Assembly (NCBI GenBank): GCA_033557465.1
Contig: CM066033.1
Span: forward strand, 587,914,438-587,978,437
Direction of reading: 5' to 3'
Source: Ichthyophis bannanicus
Lineage: Eukaryota > Chordata > Amphibia > Gymnophiona > Ichthyophiidae
DNA: 64,000 nucleotides
A program made the position numbers and the translations under genes. Under the pieces are notes generated by a model. The model was not told the origin of the DNA, did not search any database, and saw nothing but the letters and a program-made list of their open reading frames with translations. Below, piece after piece: positions 1 to 10,780 of the stretch. The stretch's first letter is position 1. Every line of letters begins with the position of its first letter.

Positions 1-133
1 ATATAGTTACAAAACCAAATTCGTTCTATGTAAAGTATACAGAGATATACAAAATTGTTAACTGTTCCATGTAAACCGCCCTTGATCTCTGGAAGGGGCG
101 GTGTAAAAGAAATTGATAAATAAATAAATAAAT
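1..133 (+). repeat. 3' tail of an L2-type LINE or its SINE
   Basis: The stretch ends with a short hairpin-like segment (GTAAACCGCCC ... GGGGCGGTGTAAAA, about 70-108) followed by a TAAA-rich tail at 115-133. The same tail design occurs at 22970-23039, 27156-27230 (reverse), 47640-47712 and 59247-59312 (reverse). The body of the element lies outside the window or is lost, so LINE and SINE cannot be told apart. Confidence 0.55.
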
Positions 134-210
134 GCTCTCGCTCTGCCCATGCACGTCCTGGCTTTTATCCACTACCTGCTATCTACGTTTCTCTGCCTGA
201 TCAGCTGAGC

Positions 211-2037
211 GTGCTTGGCTCAATTCCCACTCCCTTGTGGACTTTCTACACTTCAAATTCAGCCTTAGCACTTGCCAAACAAGACTATTATGTCCATCTG
301 ACTAACTCTCTTGCCTCTGACCCTCGCCGTCTCTTTACTACTCTCAGCTCTCTCCTCAAGGTGCCTCCACCTCCGACCCCTCCCTCCTTTTCAGCCCAAT
401 CCTTGGCTGACTATTTCCATGACAAAATCCACAAGATCACCCTCCAATTCCCCACAAAGTCAGCTACTTACCCTTCTTCCCCTCCTCCCCCTCTACCTCT
501 GCTAGCCTCTCTTCCTTTTCTGTGATCTCTGAAGAGGAAACTGCACACCTTCCCTTTTTCTCCAAACTCACTACCTGCTCCTCTGATCCTATTCCCACCT
601 GTCTCCTAAGCCCCATCTCCTCCACTGTGTCCCTTCCATCTCTCATATTCTCAACCTAGCGATCTCCACTGCAACTGTCCCTGCAGCCTTCAAGCATTCT
701 GTAGTTACACCTCTCCTCAAGAAACCCTCACTTGATCCTACCTGTCCTTCTAATTATCGACCCATCTCCCTCCTCCCCTTCATTTCTAAAGTATTTGAAC
801 GTGCAATTCACCACCATTGCCTTGACTTTCTCTCCTCTCAAGCCCTCACGGATCCTTTAAAATCTGACTTTTGATCTTTACACTCTACTGAAACGACTCT
901 TGCCAAAGTCTCCAGTGACTTGTTCCTGGCAAAATCCAAGGGCCTTTGTTCATTCCTCATCCTTCTTGAACTCTCTGCTGCTTTTGACACAGTTGACCAC
1001 AACCTTCTTCTTGATACCCTGTCCTCGCTTGGTTTAAAGGGCTCTGTATTATCCTGGTTCTCCTCTTATCTCTCCCATTGCTCTTTCAGTGTTTGTTCTG
1101 GTGGATCCTCCTCTGCTGCTATCCCACTCTCAGTTGGTGTACTTCAAGGATCTGTCTGGGGTCCACTCCTTTTCTCTCTTTATACCCAGTCTCTTGGTGC
1201 GCTCATCTCTTCCCATGGCTTTCAGTACCCTTTATGCTAATGACTCCCAGATCTACCTCTCTGTACCTGAAATCTCTCCAGCAATCCAGACCCAGATCTC
1301 TGCCTGCCTTTTTGACATTGCTGCTTGGATGTCTCACCGCCACTTGAAATTGAGCATGGCCAAAATGGAGCTTCTTATTTTTCCACCTAAAACCTCTTCT
1401 CCTCTTCCTCCTTTCTCAGTCTCTGTGGATAACTCTCTACTCCTCCCTGTTTCCTCGGCTCGCAACCTTGGGGTTGTCTTTGACTCCTCTCTCTGCTTAT
1501 CCACACACATCCATCTGATTGCTAAGACCTACAGTTTCTTTCTCTATAACATCAACAAAATCCGCCCATTCCTTTCCTACTAAGACACTCATCCACTCTT
1601 TAATCACCTTCTGTCTTGACTATTGTAACCTTCTCCTTGCTGGTCTCCCTTTGAATCATCTCTCTCACCTTCAATCTATTTAACACTCTACTGTGTGGCT
1701 AATCTTCCTCCAGCCTCATCATGTTCATATTACCCCTCTTCTCAAGTCACTTCATTGGCTCCCTATCCATTTCCGCATCCAGTTCAAACTTCTCCTGCTG
1801 ACCTAGAAGTACATTCATTCTGCAGCTCTTCACTACTTTTCCTCTCTTCTCTTTCCCTACACCCCCTCTTGGGAACTCTGCTCTTCTGGCAAATTGCTTC
1901 TTTCTGTGTCCTTCTTTTCTATTGCTAACTCCAGATTTCACTCTTTTCACCTTGCTGCACCTTACTACCAGAGTCTGTACATCAGGCACCTTCCCTGACC
2001 CTATTCAAATCCAGGCTGAAAACTCATCTCTTCGCTG
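211..2037 (+). pseudogene. L2-type reverse transcriptase, decayed
   Basis: This is the ORF2 remnant of L2 copy A. It would copy LINE RNA into DNA at a nicked target. Reading frames change several times: 211-525, a poor stretch to about 900, 920-1240, then 1230-1580 in another frame, with stops thereafter. The catalytic YADD is changed to YAND. The part read as 1089-1583 holds the RT thumb-like segment (SARNLGVVFDSS). The endonuclease domain is missing because of 5' truncation. No function is expected. Confidence 0.8.
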
Positions 2038-2183
2038 CCGCTTTTGGATCTTGACTCCCCTGATCTCCTTGTGTTTCCCTTGTGTTGTCAGTCTTGACTA
2101 GATTGTAAACTCTGATAAGCAGGGATAGTCTCTTACATGTCTGTGCAGTGCTGTGTATGTCTTGTAATGCTATACAAGTGCTC

Positions 2184-2210
2184 AGTAGTAGTAATAGTAG
2201 TAGTAGTAGT
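2184..2210. repeat. (AGT)n microsatellite tail of L2 copy A
   Basis: Eight to nine AGT/AAT triplets end the L2 element. The related minus-strand copy starts with the complementary ACT/ACC triplets at 40470-40498, so the triplet tail belongs to this LINE family. Confidence 0.8.
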
Positions 2211-2211
2211 C

Positions 2212-2911
2212 TATGGTTAGTGTCTGTGCAGCTGTGCCCAGATTGCCTTGTGTAGCAGGTCACAGGGGATAGCGCATCATGCACATGTGCTGTTACCCTG
2301 TTTGTTACTCCACACTACAACAGCAGATGCATGTGAGTGTGTGGTTAGTTCGACCTGTGGAGAATACTGAAGGGACAGACACCATGATTGCACATAATAT
2401 GTAGCCTACACCAGCGTGGCATGATCAGCTGCAGTACTGTGCAATGTGTGCATCACGTACCACATGTGCACTGATGTAGCTGGGCTTGAGGCGTGCTGTA
2501 CTATGGCCTCTAAATGTGTCTGTAAAGCTGCATCCTGTCCTGGGTGTAGCACATTGTTTGCAGGGACCTGCATTATCCCTAATGACTGCCAGTGCTGTGC
2601 CTGACTGTGTTGAGGTATAGCCAAGAGGTTAGAGACCTGCCTATGTAAGGTACAGAGAAACGGTTTAGGCTCCATGGCATGTTCACTTAGGTGATGAATA
2701 CCCATGTAGGGTGATGGCTGTGAAGTGTCAAGTGTCTGCATTGACTGATGGATATACAGCAGTATGCTGCTTTGTCAACCAAGTGCACGTTGGGTTGGTG
2801 CACATGCTATATGTGAACATGTCCTGTTGAGGGCCTGATCATAATTTGCTTGGCTCAAGGGCATTGCAGGGGATGAGACCTGTCCATGCCTCAGATGCAC
2901 AAAACCTGAAT
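2212..2911. other. No gene recognised; TG/CA-rich DNA
   Basis: I see no coding region, only short chance reading frames. The sequence is rich in TG and CA and poor in CG, the usual outcome of methylated CpG decay. The 12-mer ACAGACACCATG (2375-2386) recurs at 3084 and 3865. Confidence 0.5.
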
Positions 2912-2985
2912 GCAGATGTAGCCTAATGGTTGGATCATGTGCAATGTTAGGAAATGGCCTGGGTTTGAATCCCTGCCTAAGTGCA
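2912..2985 (+). mobile_element. tRNA-headed SINE, 5' fragment
   Basis: An A-box-like GTAGCCTAATGGTTGG (2918-2933) is followed 28 bases later by a B-box-like GGGTTTGAATCCC (2961-2973), the spacing of an RNA polymerase III promoter in a tRNA-derived SINE head. The body and tail are not recognisable. Confidence 0.55.
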
Positions 2986-3518
2986 TGCTGACTGTGCTCC
3001 ACACACCTTCTATTTTGTCAGTATGTATGTTTTATATGCACTGATGATCCGTGGAACAGGCTGGGTACTGAACTTACTCTGGAACAGACACCATGATGAC
3101 ATGTTTCTACTGTGTGCTGCTGAAACAGTGTGCCCATGCACATGTGACATGATGTGTGCCTGGCCTCTGCTGTAGGCCATACCCACAGTGTATCTATGTG
3201 AACACAGTAGATGTAGGACACAAGGCATGTACCAGATTGGTATAACACCCAGAAAGGGGAATGTGCAGATCTGCCTCTATCCCATGTCTGCTGATCATGA
3301 AGGCATATTATGCCTGTGGGCCAGCCACCTGCATGTTCCATCATATGTCACACATTCAGCCATATAACCAATAGACAGGACACCTGTGCAGGCAAAGCAC
3401 AGTAGCACATCCTGTGTACCCATCGAATACCGGGTGTCACCTGATGGAGAAGATCCAACCTTGGAATGGCCCGGTGTAAACCGTGAGTTAGAGGCAATGT
3501 CACAGAGCAAATACCTAA
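2986..3518. other. No gene recognised
   Basis: TG/CA-rich sequence with many short chance frames on both strands. No domain, repeat family or promoter is recognisable. Confidence 0.4.
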
Positions 3519-3604
3519 GACTATATATCTGTATGTATGTATCTATATAGCTATCTATATATATACATATGCATATATATACATATGCATCACATATGCA
3601 TATA
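3519..3604. repeat. AT-rich simple repeat (TATATG/CATATA)
   Basis: A run of TATATA, TATGTATG and CATATGCATATA units ending at the first base of a SINE. It includes several CATATG palindromes and is low complexity. Confidence 0.8.
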
Positions 3605-3605
3605 G

Positions 3606-3830
3606 AGTGGAGGAGTAGCCTAGTAGTTAGAATAGATATCTCATACACAGAAGATTAAGGGTTTGATTCCCACTGGCACTCATTGTGGCTGTGGGCAAGT
3701 CACTTTGGCCTCCATTGCCTTGTAAGAAAAGGCCTGGTAATCTACTTCTAGTGATACATAGGCCAGAAAACCCAAAGTTAGCTGTGTCACCAGGAGTCAG
3801 ATTTGATGGAACTAAAAAACATAGACATAG
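3606..3830 (+). mobile_element. tRNA-headed SINE with an RTE-like tail
   Basis: The head starts GTGGAGGAGTAGCCTAGTAG (A box) and has the B box GGGTTTGATTCCCAC near 3659-3674, followed by GTGGGCAAGTCACTT as in the other SINEs here. The 3' part (about 3772-3825) reads CACCAGGAGTCAGATTTGAT then GGAACTAAAAAAC. This resembles the conserved 3' end of RTE-clade LINEs and the end of the RTE-like piece at 39500-39545 (CACCATGAGTCAACAACAAC). Confidence 0.65.
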
Positions 3831-4452
3831 AACATGCGTATGAAAACACCTGATGGGGTTGGGGACAGACACCATGGGCCCATATGCACATGGCATCAAT
3901 GTACTAATGGTATGTGCCTTGCAGCCAGATAAAGTGCCTTGAGCTCACATAAGGTAGCCTCAGAGGTTGCCTAGTGGTTAGGCGCTGTACCATAAGGTAG
4001 TCTGCTGTAGCATGCGCTGCTAGCAAAATGCATTATAGACACTGCAAACCTCTGATATCAGCCCACACACCACCAGGGAACATGACTGCCAAATCCTGCA
4101 AGCTATGCTTCAGTAAGGCTGACCTGCACATCCTGGGCAGGCTGATCTGCAACAAGCAGGCCAGGCTCTTTCCCTCCTCCAGCATCTGTCACAACCTGAC
4201 ACAGATGACGCACTCCTGAGAGTGTTTGGAGCAACAGTACAATGCCCAATCTGAACACCCATGAACAGTAAGTACATGGGGACAGGTACCACACCCACTT
4301 TAACACAATGTAGCAGGTTGGGGCAACACACACCATCTACTGGGCCCACCATACACACAGAGAGTCTAGTTTCTGCTCAGTGAGCTGACCAGCTGTACAT
4401 GACAGACAAGACAGTGTAGAATGAGTATAGGGGAGGGTTGATGGGGACATGT
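3831..4452. other. No gene; possible SINE A-box remnant
   Basis: GTTGCCTAGTGGTTAGGCGC at 3966-3985 looks like the A box of the local SINEs, but no B box or tail follows. The rest is unrecognised. Confidence 0.35.
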
Positions 4453-6015
4453 ACAGTAACTTTTCAAAGTATTCATCCCCTTGGTGTTTGTCCTGTTTTG
4501 TCGCATTACAACCTGTACTGAAAATGGAATTTGGGGGATAGCACCATGTGTAGTACACAACATCGCCATGACTTAGAAGGTGCAAAGTATCCCTTACTTT
4601 GTCACTCTCATAACTGCAATTATGCGAAGCTATAAAAAAATAAAGGTGTGTGCACATGTATGCACCCTCCAAGGTTATTAAGTTGTTGAGGCAAAGTTTG
4701 ATGCAATGATAGCTGCAAGTCTATCGGGGCATGTCTCTTTCAGCTTATCACATCTAGTCTCTGGGATTCTCAGACAGTCCTCAGGACAAAAATGTTACAA
4801 CTCCTGAAAGTTAAATGGGTTGCATTGGGCCACAGCAGGCCGCAACCCATGCCAGTAGGTTCTAATTGGAGTGAGATTAGGGCCTGGGAAACATTGCAAT
4901 GTATTTACATGTTTCCCATTGAAGCAGTTTTAAACATAGGTCTATGATCACTGTTGTGCTGGAAGGTGAACGATGTCCCAGTCACCAAGCTCAGGCAGAG
5001 TAAAACAGGTTATTCACAAATATGGGCCTTTATGTAGTGGCAACCTGCGTTCCAACAATCCTGACCTGTTAGCCTGCCCTGCTGATGAGAAACATCCCAA
5101 CAGCATGTTGCTGAAACCACCATGTTGCACTGTCAGAATGCTGTTGGTAGGGTGATGGGAAGTGTGGCGTTAATGTTGCACATGGGTGATGTGCATGATG
5201 GACCTGGAGGTCAACTGATCCACCTTTTTTAACATCTAACCAGAGACTTCTCTCCAATGTGTGTGGGGGTCCACCCATATTGTTGTGTAAACCCCAAAAG
5301 TGTGTCCCTCTTAGTTTAACGGTTCCCCCTGAGCAATGGTTGATATTTCTAGCAGAGGCCTCCACAAAGCACCATTCTGTTGAATCTATAGCCTAAAGTG
5401 CTGTTTAAAACTGATGTTCCCATCTGTGCTGTGCATCCATGAAGCCCAGTCAGTGTGATCTTTGTTGTCTTTGTAGCATCATGGATCAATGCCCTCTGTG
5501 CCTGGTCTGTAGGTCCTGGAGTGTGGCCTCTGTGGTCCGCTTTGGTGTGGTGCCACATTATTTCCAGTGTGATAGCATGGAATTAATGTTAGTATGTGGG
5601 ATCATAAGATGTTGTGAGATGTATTCATAACTCAGCCCTTTATTCATATGTCTGCACAACCTTGTTTATGACCTGTTTGGAGTGCACAGTGATCTGCATG
5701 TTGCCTGTGTAGTGGTGTTGCCTAGTCAGGAGCCTGTCTGAACAGGTATCCTCAGACAGGTAGCATGTGGCTGATCAGGTAACATAGATTGCACCTAGGG
5801 GGACTCAAATCTCCAAAATATGTGTGTTTGATGAACATCTGTTTGGACCAGATTGTACATAGGGGTGTCATAGAAAAAGGTATGAATACATGTGGCCTTG
5901 CAACCTGTCAGCATTGAATTGTGCAAATCTTATATACAAGGTGTATAATTGCCCTTCCACCTTACCAATGTGGTCAATATTGCTAGGGTCAAAAATTAAC
6001 ATCAAAATGGTCCGC
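4453..6015 (-). mobile_element. Tc1/mariner-type transposon, decayed
   Basis: The left end carries a terminal-repeat-like CAAAGTATTCATCCCCTTGG (4464-4483). Between the ends the minus strand translates to pieces of a Tc1 transposase. The clearest is the second helix-turn-helix region at 5558-5349: TDQAQRALIHDATK followed by ITLTGLHGCTAQMG and the matching C-terminal stretch of that domain. Segments at 4730-5150 correspond to the catalytic domain (including the complement of GCTGGAAGGTGAACGATGTC). The right side, about 5940-6015, matches the subterminal sequence but the outer terminal repeat is missing. Many stops and frameshifts are present and CpG sites are depleted, so it is old and inactive. 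Length is close to the usual 1.6 kb. Confidence 0.8.
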
Positions 6016-6570
6016 CAAACACACCCCAGGTTTTATGTGTACCAGCAAGCATATGTCCATGCACTGTGCATCAAATGTGATATTCCCTGCCAATGCACTC
6101 AAGGATGTGCATGCATGATGTGGGGGAATGTGGCACTGTTGAGACCACATAAAGATACATATGAACATGCAGGGGGTGAAATGCTGACCCTGATGGACTG
6201 TATGGACCTGATGGTCATCCCCTGCCCTTGCATATAGCTCTGCAGTGATGTGACATTTGCATGGCTGCTGTGGCCATGCAACAAATGCACATTGGATAGA
6301 TGCTAATGAAACAGCAGACATGTATTATACAGTATCACACCCTTCCCAGGGTCAACATCACACACAATTGAATGACACCATAACAAATATATGGAGGCCA
6401 TGGTTTGCCAGAAGGTGCCTAGTACCAAAGGTCAGTATCAACCACTGGTCTGTGGAATCACCAGCCACATATTCTGCAGAAATACAGGATGGCACACATA
6501 ACATAGATGTGTTTAGTTTTTGATATCTATGGCTCAGTTGTGTGTTCTTGTCTGACACCTATGTGCACAC
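6016..6570. other. No gene recognised
   Basis: TG/CA-rich sequence. The 115-codon open frame that runs into it from 5890 overlaps the Tc1 end and has no recognisable domain. Confidence 0.4.
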
Positions 6571-6796
6571 ATTTATTTATTAATGTTTTTTTATACTGCT
6601 TTATCATTTCAATCAAAGTGGTTTACATTGTAACTTAAACTTGATAATGTACTTTAAACAGGGATATTGATAACTTGGATTTTTCTGAGGCAATGGAGGG
6701 TAAGGTGACTTGCCTGAAGTGTGCTAGTGGGAATCAAACCCTGGTCTCTTGGTTCACAAACCAATTCTCTAACCATTAGGCTATTCTTCCACTCTG
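6571..6796 (-). mobile_element. tRNA-headed SINE, full-length-like
   Basis: Read on the minus strand: AGTGGAAGAATAGCCTAATG (A box) near 6795, the B box GGTTTGATTCCCACTAG near 6740, GGCAAGTCACCTTACCCTCC, then TGTAAACCACTTTGATTG and a tail ending in TTAATAAATA at 6571. The 3' tail has the same plan as the L2-like LINE tails in this window. Confidence 0.75.
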
Positions 6797-7885
6797 TGGA
6801 AATAACTGACACATACCATGGGTTCCCAGGAGTTGTGACAGCCACACATGTGTGACACATATGGTCCAGTCCAAACATCAGACAGTGGGGAATGGTAATG
6901 CGTCCTGCTGGATGCAACCCTCTGGGACCTTCCTGATGGTGCCGCCCTTACAGTCACAGCATGGGAAATGTTGGTGGCCATGTCCATGTGTGCACACATG
7001 GTATAGTGGGCAAAGGGGAGTGGACTCAGGACAGAGCTTTGGGACATCAAAACTGAGTGTGTGATAGGAGTAGCTGAGGATCCATGAGCACTTCCACTGC
7101 TACAGTGAGGGGTGACCTAGTGGGTGAAGCTGGTTAACACAAAGCCTGCAGCACCAATGACATGGTCCTAAGGGAAGGGTGAGCCCAAAAGTGTCAAACA
7201 CATCAGACAGGTCAGGAAGGGGGAGCATTGAGTAGGGGCCTTGGGGTCTGCCAGGAACAGGTGAGTGAATATTATGGCTGCAGCTGTAATGTTGGAAGGT
7301 ACAGGATGAATGCCTGAATGGGAGGGATCCTGAGGACCATGGAGGGGAGGAAGGTGTGGCCATGCAACAGCAACGGTCTGCATGTTCATGTCATTGACAA
7401 TGGGGAGGGGTATGGGCCATAGATGCGAAGGACATGTGGGGTTGTGTTGTCGGGCACCTGAAGGGAGGGTTACCCATGACATATCTGCCTAGGTGGGTGC
7501 ACATCCTGACCCATTTCTGGTAAGAGGTTTTGCAGTTTCATTGACGTGGAAATAACTGAAACAGACATGTCATGCATACATGTGTCTCATGTTTGCTATA
7601 TTTCACAAATTTTGCATCAGGAGATCGCAAAAAGGAAAATAGAACTCCATCCTTGAAGCATCAAAACAAGAAACAAAGAGGGAAGGGAAATAACAATTAA
7701 CCACAATGAAAAAAAACAGTACAATGTTACAATCCTCACCCACAAAACAACATCATACATATGTACATGTGTATTAAGCTGAAAACCTGCACATGATGCA
7801 GCTGTAGCAGACAACCATCATTTTCCTGCCGATGCTCAGTGCTTACATGGCCGCCCATGGCCACACTATCCTGCTCCCCTAGCAC
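6797..7885. other. No gene recognised; flank of Harbinger genes
   Basis: No domain or repeat family is seen. Several chance frames of 60-104 codons overlap one another on both strands. The stretch lies just downstream of the minus-strand Harbinger partner gene and may hold its 3' untranslated region and the missing transposon end. Confidence 0.4.
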
Positions 7886-8806
7886 TCACTGCACTGTCTC
7901 CCGTGGAGGCCTCCATTGCTGCAGGAAGCCATTGGCTGACACAATTTGTGCCAGCTTATCAGTCAGATGGTTTATAGCTGCCACCATGCCTTGCAGCCTC
8001 TCCACGATGGCACCCATATCCTCGGCTAGTGTGGTGTGGTGTGATACACCCCCATGTCCTCATGAAGGCCCTTCAGCTCCTAGAAAATACCCGTGGAATT
8101 GACAGTGGGGAACAATAAGGCACACAATGTGGACACAGCTGCCCTTCTAACACATGCAAATGGGGGCTCTGTGACTGCAGAGACGTGGCACCTTGGCAAC
8201 AGTTGTTGTTAGTAGTGGCCACAGATGACAGGTCCAACCATGGTGGGACAGTAGCACGTGCATTCAACATCCCCCCCCCCCAGCATGTCAGTGCCTGCAC
8301 TCTGTCCCACCATGTGCCACACCATGGCAAATCGAGGGTGTCACCCACCTCTGAGATCCACATGTGTAGCCATTTTGTAGTCCTCCATGTTATCCAGGAT
8401 GGAATGCATCATGTCCCTGGCCTGTCGTGGGTCTGCAGATGGTGCAGCAGGCGATATGGGGCTGGGCAACCTTGGTGCAGGACCCGGTCTGCTCTCCCTG
8501 GGTGGTGACTCTGCTCGAATGTTGGTACATTCCCCATCCTCATCTCCACTGCTGGTGTGAGATATCTGGAGGCAGGTATCATCATCACCCTGCTCCACAC
8601 CTTCTTCGGACTCCAACATATGCTAAACCACCCTCGCAGGCACCATGACCTCATCTGGGCTCACCTCTGGTGTGTGGACAGACAGGCCTACCTCACCCTC
8701 ACCCCCTGTGTCCCCTGCAGCACTGTAGCTGTGCCCTGCTCTGTCATCTCTTCAGTCTGAACACTGCTGCCATCATCCACAGCTTCCACCTCCATTGTGG
8801 TACGTG
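7886..8806 (-). pseudogene. Harbinger partner protein (Myb/SANT-like family), C-terminal exons
   Basis: On the minus strand two exons can be joined. Exon 1 (about 8806-8349) encodes an acidic, Ser/Pro-rich segment (SHTSSGDEDGE, then PPRESRPGPAPRLPSP) and ends at donor AG|GTGGGT. After an intron with acceptor TTTTCTAG, exon 2 (8079-7886) continues in phase and encodes a helical C-terminus (AEDMGAIVERLQGMV then INHLTDKLAQIV) ending at TGA, 7888-7886. Harbinger transposons encode a second, Myb-like DNA-binding protein with this kind of disordered middle and coiled C-terminus. It helps the transposase into the nucleus and onto DNA. At least two stops and one frameshift break it. The Myb/SANT domain itself is not clearly seen; a weak candidate lies near 9957-9880. 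It is divergent from the nuclease gene at 10186. Confidence 0.6.
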
Positions 8807-8884
8807 TGTCACCTAGGGAGAGACAACAAACAGACATAATAGTTTACATCCTGATTAGTGCCTACCTCCAGACAATGGGACTGT

Positions 8885-9030
8885 GCATAGTGCCTTGCAA
8901 ATGTGTTTATCTCCTTGGTATGTGGGCTGTTATGTCGCATTACGTACAAACTGGAATGCAGATGCAGATTCATTTAGATGTTAGGTGATGGACCTAACAA
9001 TATAGCTCAAATTGTTGAGGTGAACTGACA
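8885..9030. mobile_element. End fragment of a second Tc1/mariner copy
   Basis: TAGTGCCTTGCAAATGTG at the left, then CTCCTTGG, CGCATTACGTACAAACTGGA and a subterminal segment (GATGTTAGGTGATGGAC ... AAATTGTTGAGGTGAACTGA). These match, in reverse, the right subterminal part of the Tc1 relic at 5940-6015 and its left terminal repeat. Only about 150 bp of one end is present. Confidence 0.6.
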
Positions 9031-9084
9031 ATACCAAACCTAATAGATATACAGGTAACATATCAACAATGAAGGTGTTGGGAC

Positions 9085-9345
9085 AGGTTACCTCAGGCCG
9101 GAGGGATGGGGGTTCAATTCCCGCATGGGGACAAGTAACCTCAGGCCAGAGGGACTGGGGTGTCTAGTCCCATGGCCACTCCTTGTGGCCTTGGGCAAGT
9201 CACTTAACCCTCCATTGCCTCAGGTAGATTGTGAGCCCTTTGGGGACAAGGGAATAAAACGTACCTGTTAGTATATACATACATGTAAACCACTCTGATG
9301 TACAAGTAAAGGGCGGTATATCAAGTGTCTAAACCATAACCATAA
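9085..9345 (+). mobile_element. tRNA-headed SINE
   Basis: B-box-like GGGGGTTCAATTCCCGC (9109-9125), then CCTTGTGGCCTTGGGCAAGT and CACTTAACCCTCCATTGCCT as in the SINE at 22748. The 3' part has TGTAAACCACTCTGATGTAC and GGGCGGTATATCAAGTG, the LINE-like tail hairpin. The A-box region is degraded. Confidence 0.7.
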
Positions 9346-9685
9346 ACCATATGTTCCCTTCTCTATTACTTGGCCACATCAACATAAGATCTGGTCCCAC
9401 ATATCAACCCCAAATGTCACCTAATGAACTGAATAGGATCCACCTATGCGCAATCAGCATCACCTGATCTGTGAATATGATATCATTATCAATATGCATG
9501 TTTCAAACGGCCTCTGACCTGGCAGCTTCACTAAGAAGGCAAAATGAATACCATGGGCCATGTAAGACAGGTCAAAAACAAAGTTGTGGAGATGTATAGA
9601 TCATGGTTGCGTTGTAACAGATCTCTGCATGTGGCATGTACATCTTGGAGCACCCTCACAGACATCATGACAACATGAAACTATG

Positions 9686-9797
9686 CAAGGTGCCCTGTGC
9701 ATGCGCAGGGCATGGAACCTAATACAAGGTACCCTGAGCATGCACAAGGCATGGAACCTTTACGCAAGGCGCCATGCCCATGTGCAAGGCATGGAAG
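9686..9797. repeat. Tandem repeat, three units of about 38 bp
   Basis: Three imperfect units start at 9686, 9725 and 9764. Each has CAAGG(T/C)(G/A)CC followed by a CATGC-type palindrome and GGCATGGAA. They sit in the space between the divergent Harbinger genes. Confidence 0.7.
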
Positions 9798-10012
9798 GCA
9801 CCTTCAAACAATCTCATAAGTGACGCTGCTCGGGTGTGGTGACTGAGTCCCAGGTGTGTTGTGTTTGTTGTCATCAGCTCCCTAGCCCCTCCCTTTCCCC
9901 TATAGTCTCTATTTGAGGCACAGTGAATTTGCTGTTCTTGTCGTCCAAAATGGCTCACTTTGGTTTTGCTGCGAGTGATGTCCAATGGTTGCATGCTGAA
10001 GGAGAATAGCGA

Positions 10013-10780
10013 TTGCTTGCTGAGGGAGATGGTATGCCATGGAGAGTGGCAATGGGCAGGGGTCCAGTCCCGCAGCAGCACAAACCTACAGCTGTAGAGG
10101 GAGCACAGGCCAGGTATGGTGAACTACAGAGCCATAGGCGTGTGGAGGTTTTCCCAGATAGTCTTGTCTCTACAGGTCCAGAGCCATGCTCCAGGCCATG
10201 TGTGAGGACCAGGTCATCTCCCTCTATCGTCTGAGCACAGGAACTATAAGAGAGCTCTATGAGGATCTAAGATCTGATCTCGAACCTCTAACTGGCCGGT
10301 CTCATGCCATACCAAGGTTGGTCAAGATCCTGAGTGCCCTACATTTTTTTGCCTCTGGCTGCTTCCAGACATCTGTGGCTGCAGTTGGAGGAATGAGCCA
10401 GCCCACCTTCTCGCGCTTTTTCCACCAGGTACTGCAAGCTATGATCAGCCAGGTAAGGAGTTACATTGTATTTCCTGACAGTAGGCAACAATGGGGGGCC
10501 CTCAACCAGCAATTTCAGCAAATTGCAGAGATATCACATGTGATGGGAGCTATTGATTGTACATATGTTGCCCTGGTCCCAAACAGAGACAGGGAGGCAG
10601 TGTTCCGCAACCGCAAGCACTACCATTCCCTGAATTTGCAGGTGGTTTGTGATGCAAATATGCGTATTTTGAATGTGGTTCCTAGGTTTCCAGGGTCCAC
10701 CCATGACTCCTATATCCTGCATTAATCAGCAATATTCCAACAGTTTGAGGATGGACAGTATGAAGACTGTATCCTGCTGG
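10013..10780 (+). pseudogene. HARBI1-like Harbinger nuclease, first exon
   Basis: The open frame from ATG 10186 gives 179 codons of a PIF/Harbinger DDE nuclease, which cuts and joins transposon ends. Visible features are an N-terminal helical segment (YRLSTGTIRELYEDL), a helix-turn-helix-like GGMSQPTFSRFF (residues 68-79), the first catalytic Asp in GAIDCTY (D124) and the second in PGSTHDSY (D174). A stop at 10723 interrupts the exon. The frame resumes (AIFQQFEDGQYED) to a splice donor GG|GTGAGT at 10780. An upstream frame from 10013 looks like the displaced N-terminus, which implies a frameshift near 10185. The exon with the catalytic Glu is not found downstream. HARBI1 proteins are normally about 350 residues, so half is missing. 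Confidence 0.85.

Larger units (their letters stand above)
134..2211 (+). mobile_element. L2-type LINE, 5'-truncated copy A
   Basis: A 2.1-kb non-LTR retrotransposon of L2 type. Translation in shifting frames gives, in order: the region just before the reverse transcriptase (DYFHDKIHKI near 410), the RT fingers (NYRPISLLP near 755), palm motif A ([10 protein letters not shown] near 970), the product-template box ([12 protein letters not shown] near 1140), the catalytic box as YANDSQIY near 1230 (the usual YADD has lost an Asp), and the RT C-terminal region to about 2037. Only the 3' portion is present, as is usual for 5'-truncated LINE copies. It ends in a trinucleotide tail. Sister copies lie at 40463-41130 (minus) and 53554-59738 (plus). 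Confidence 0.85.

Noticed and set aside
2918..2985. tRNA gene, suggested by A-box and B-box motifs (also 3606, 6796, 9109, 22748, 39177)
   Set aside because: None folds into a full cloverleaf by eye, and each is followed by a SINE body. They are SINE heads.
3295..3648. 117-codon minus-strand frame
   Set aside because: It passes through an AT-rich simple repeat and a SINE head; chance.
8271..8281. C run that might mark a regulatory site
   Set aside because: It is a short homopolymer in the intron of the Harbinger partner relic, with no supporting context.
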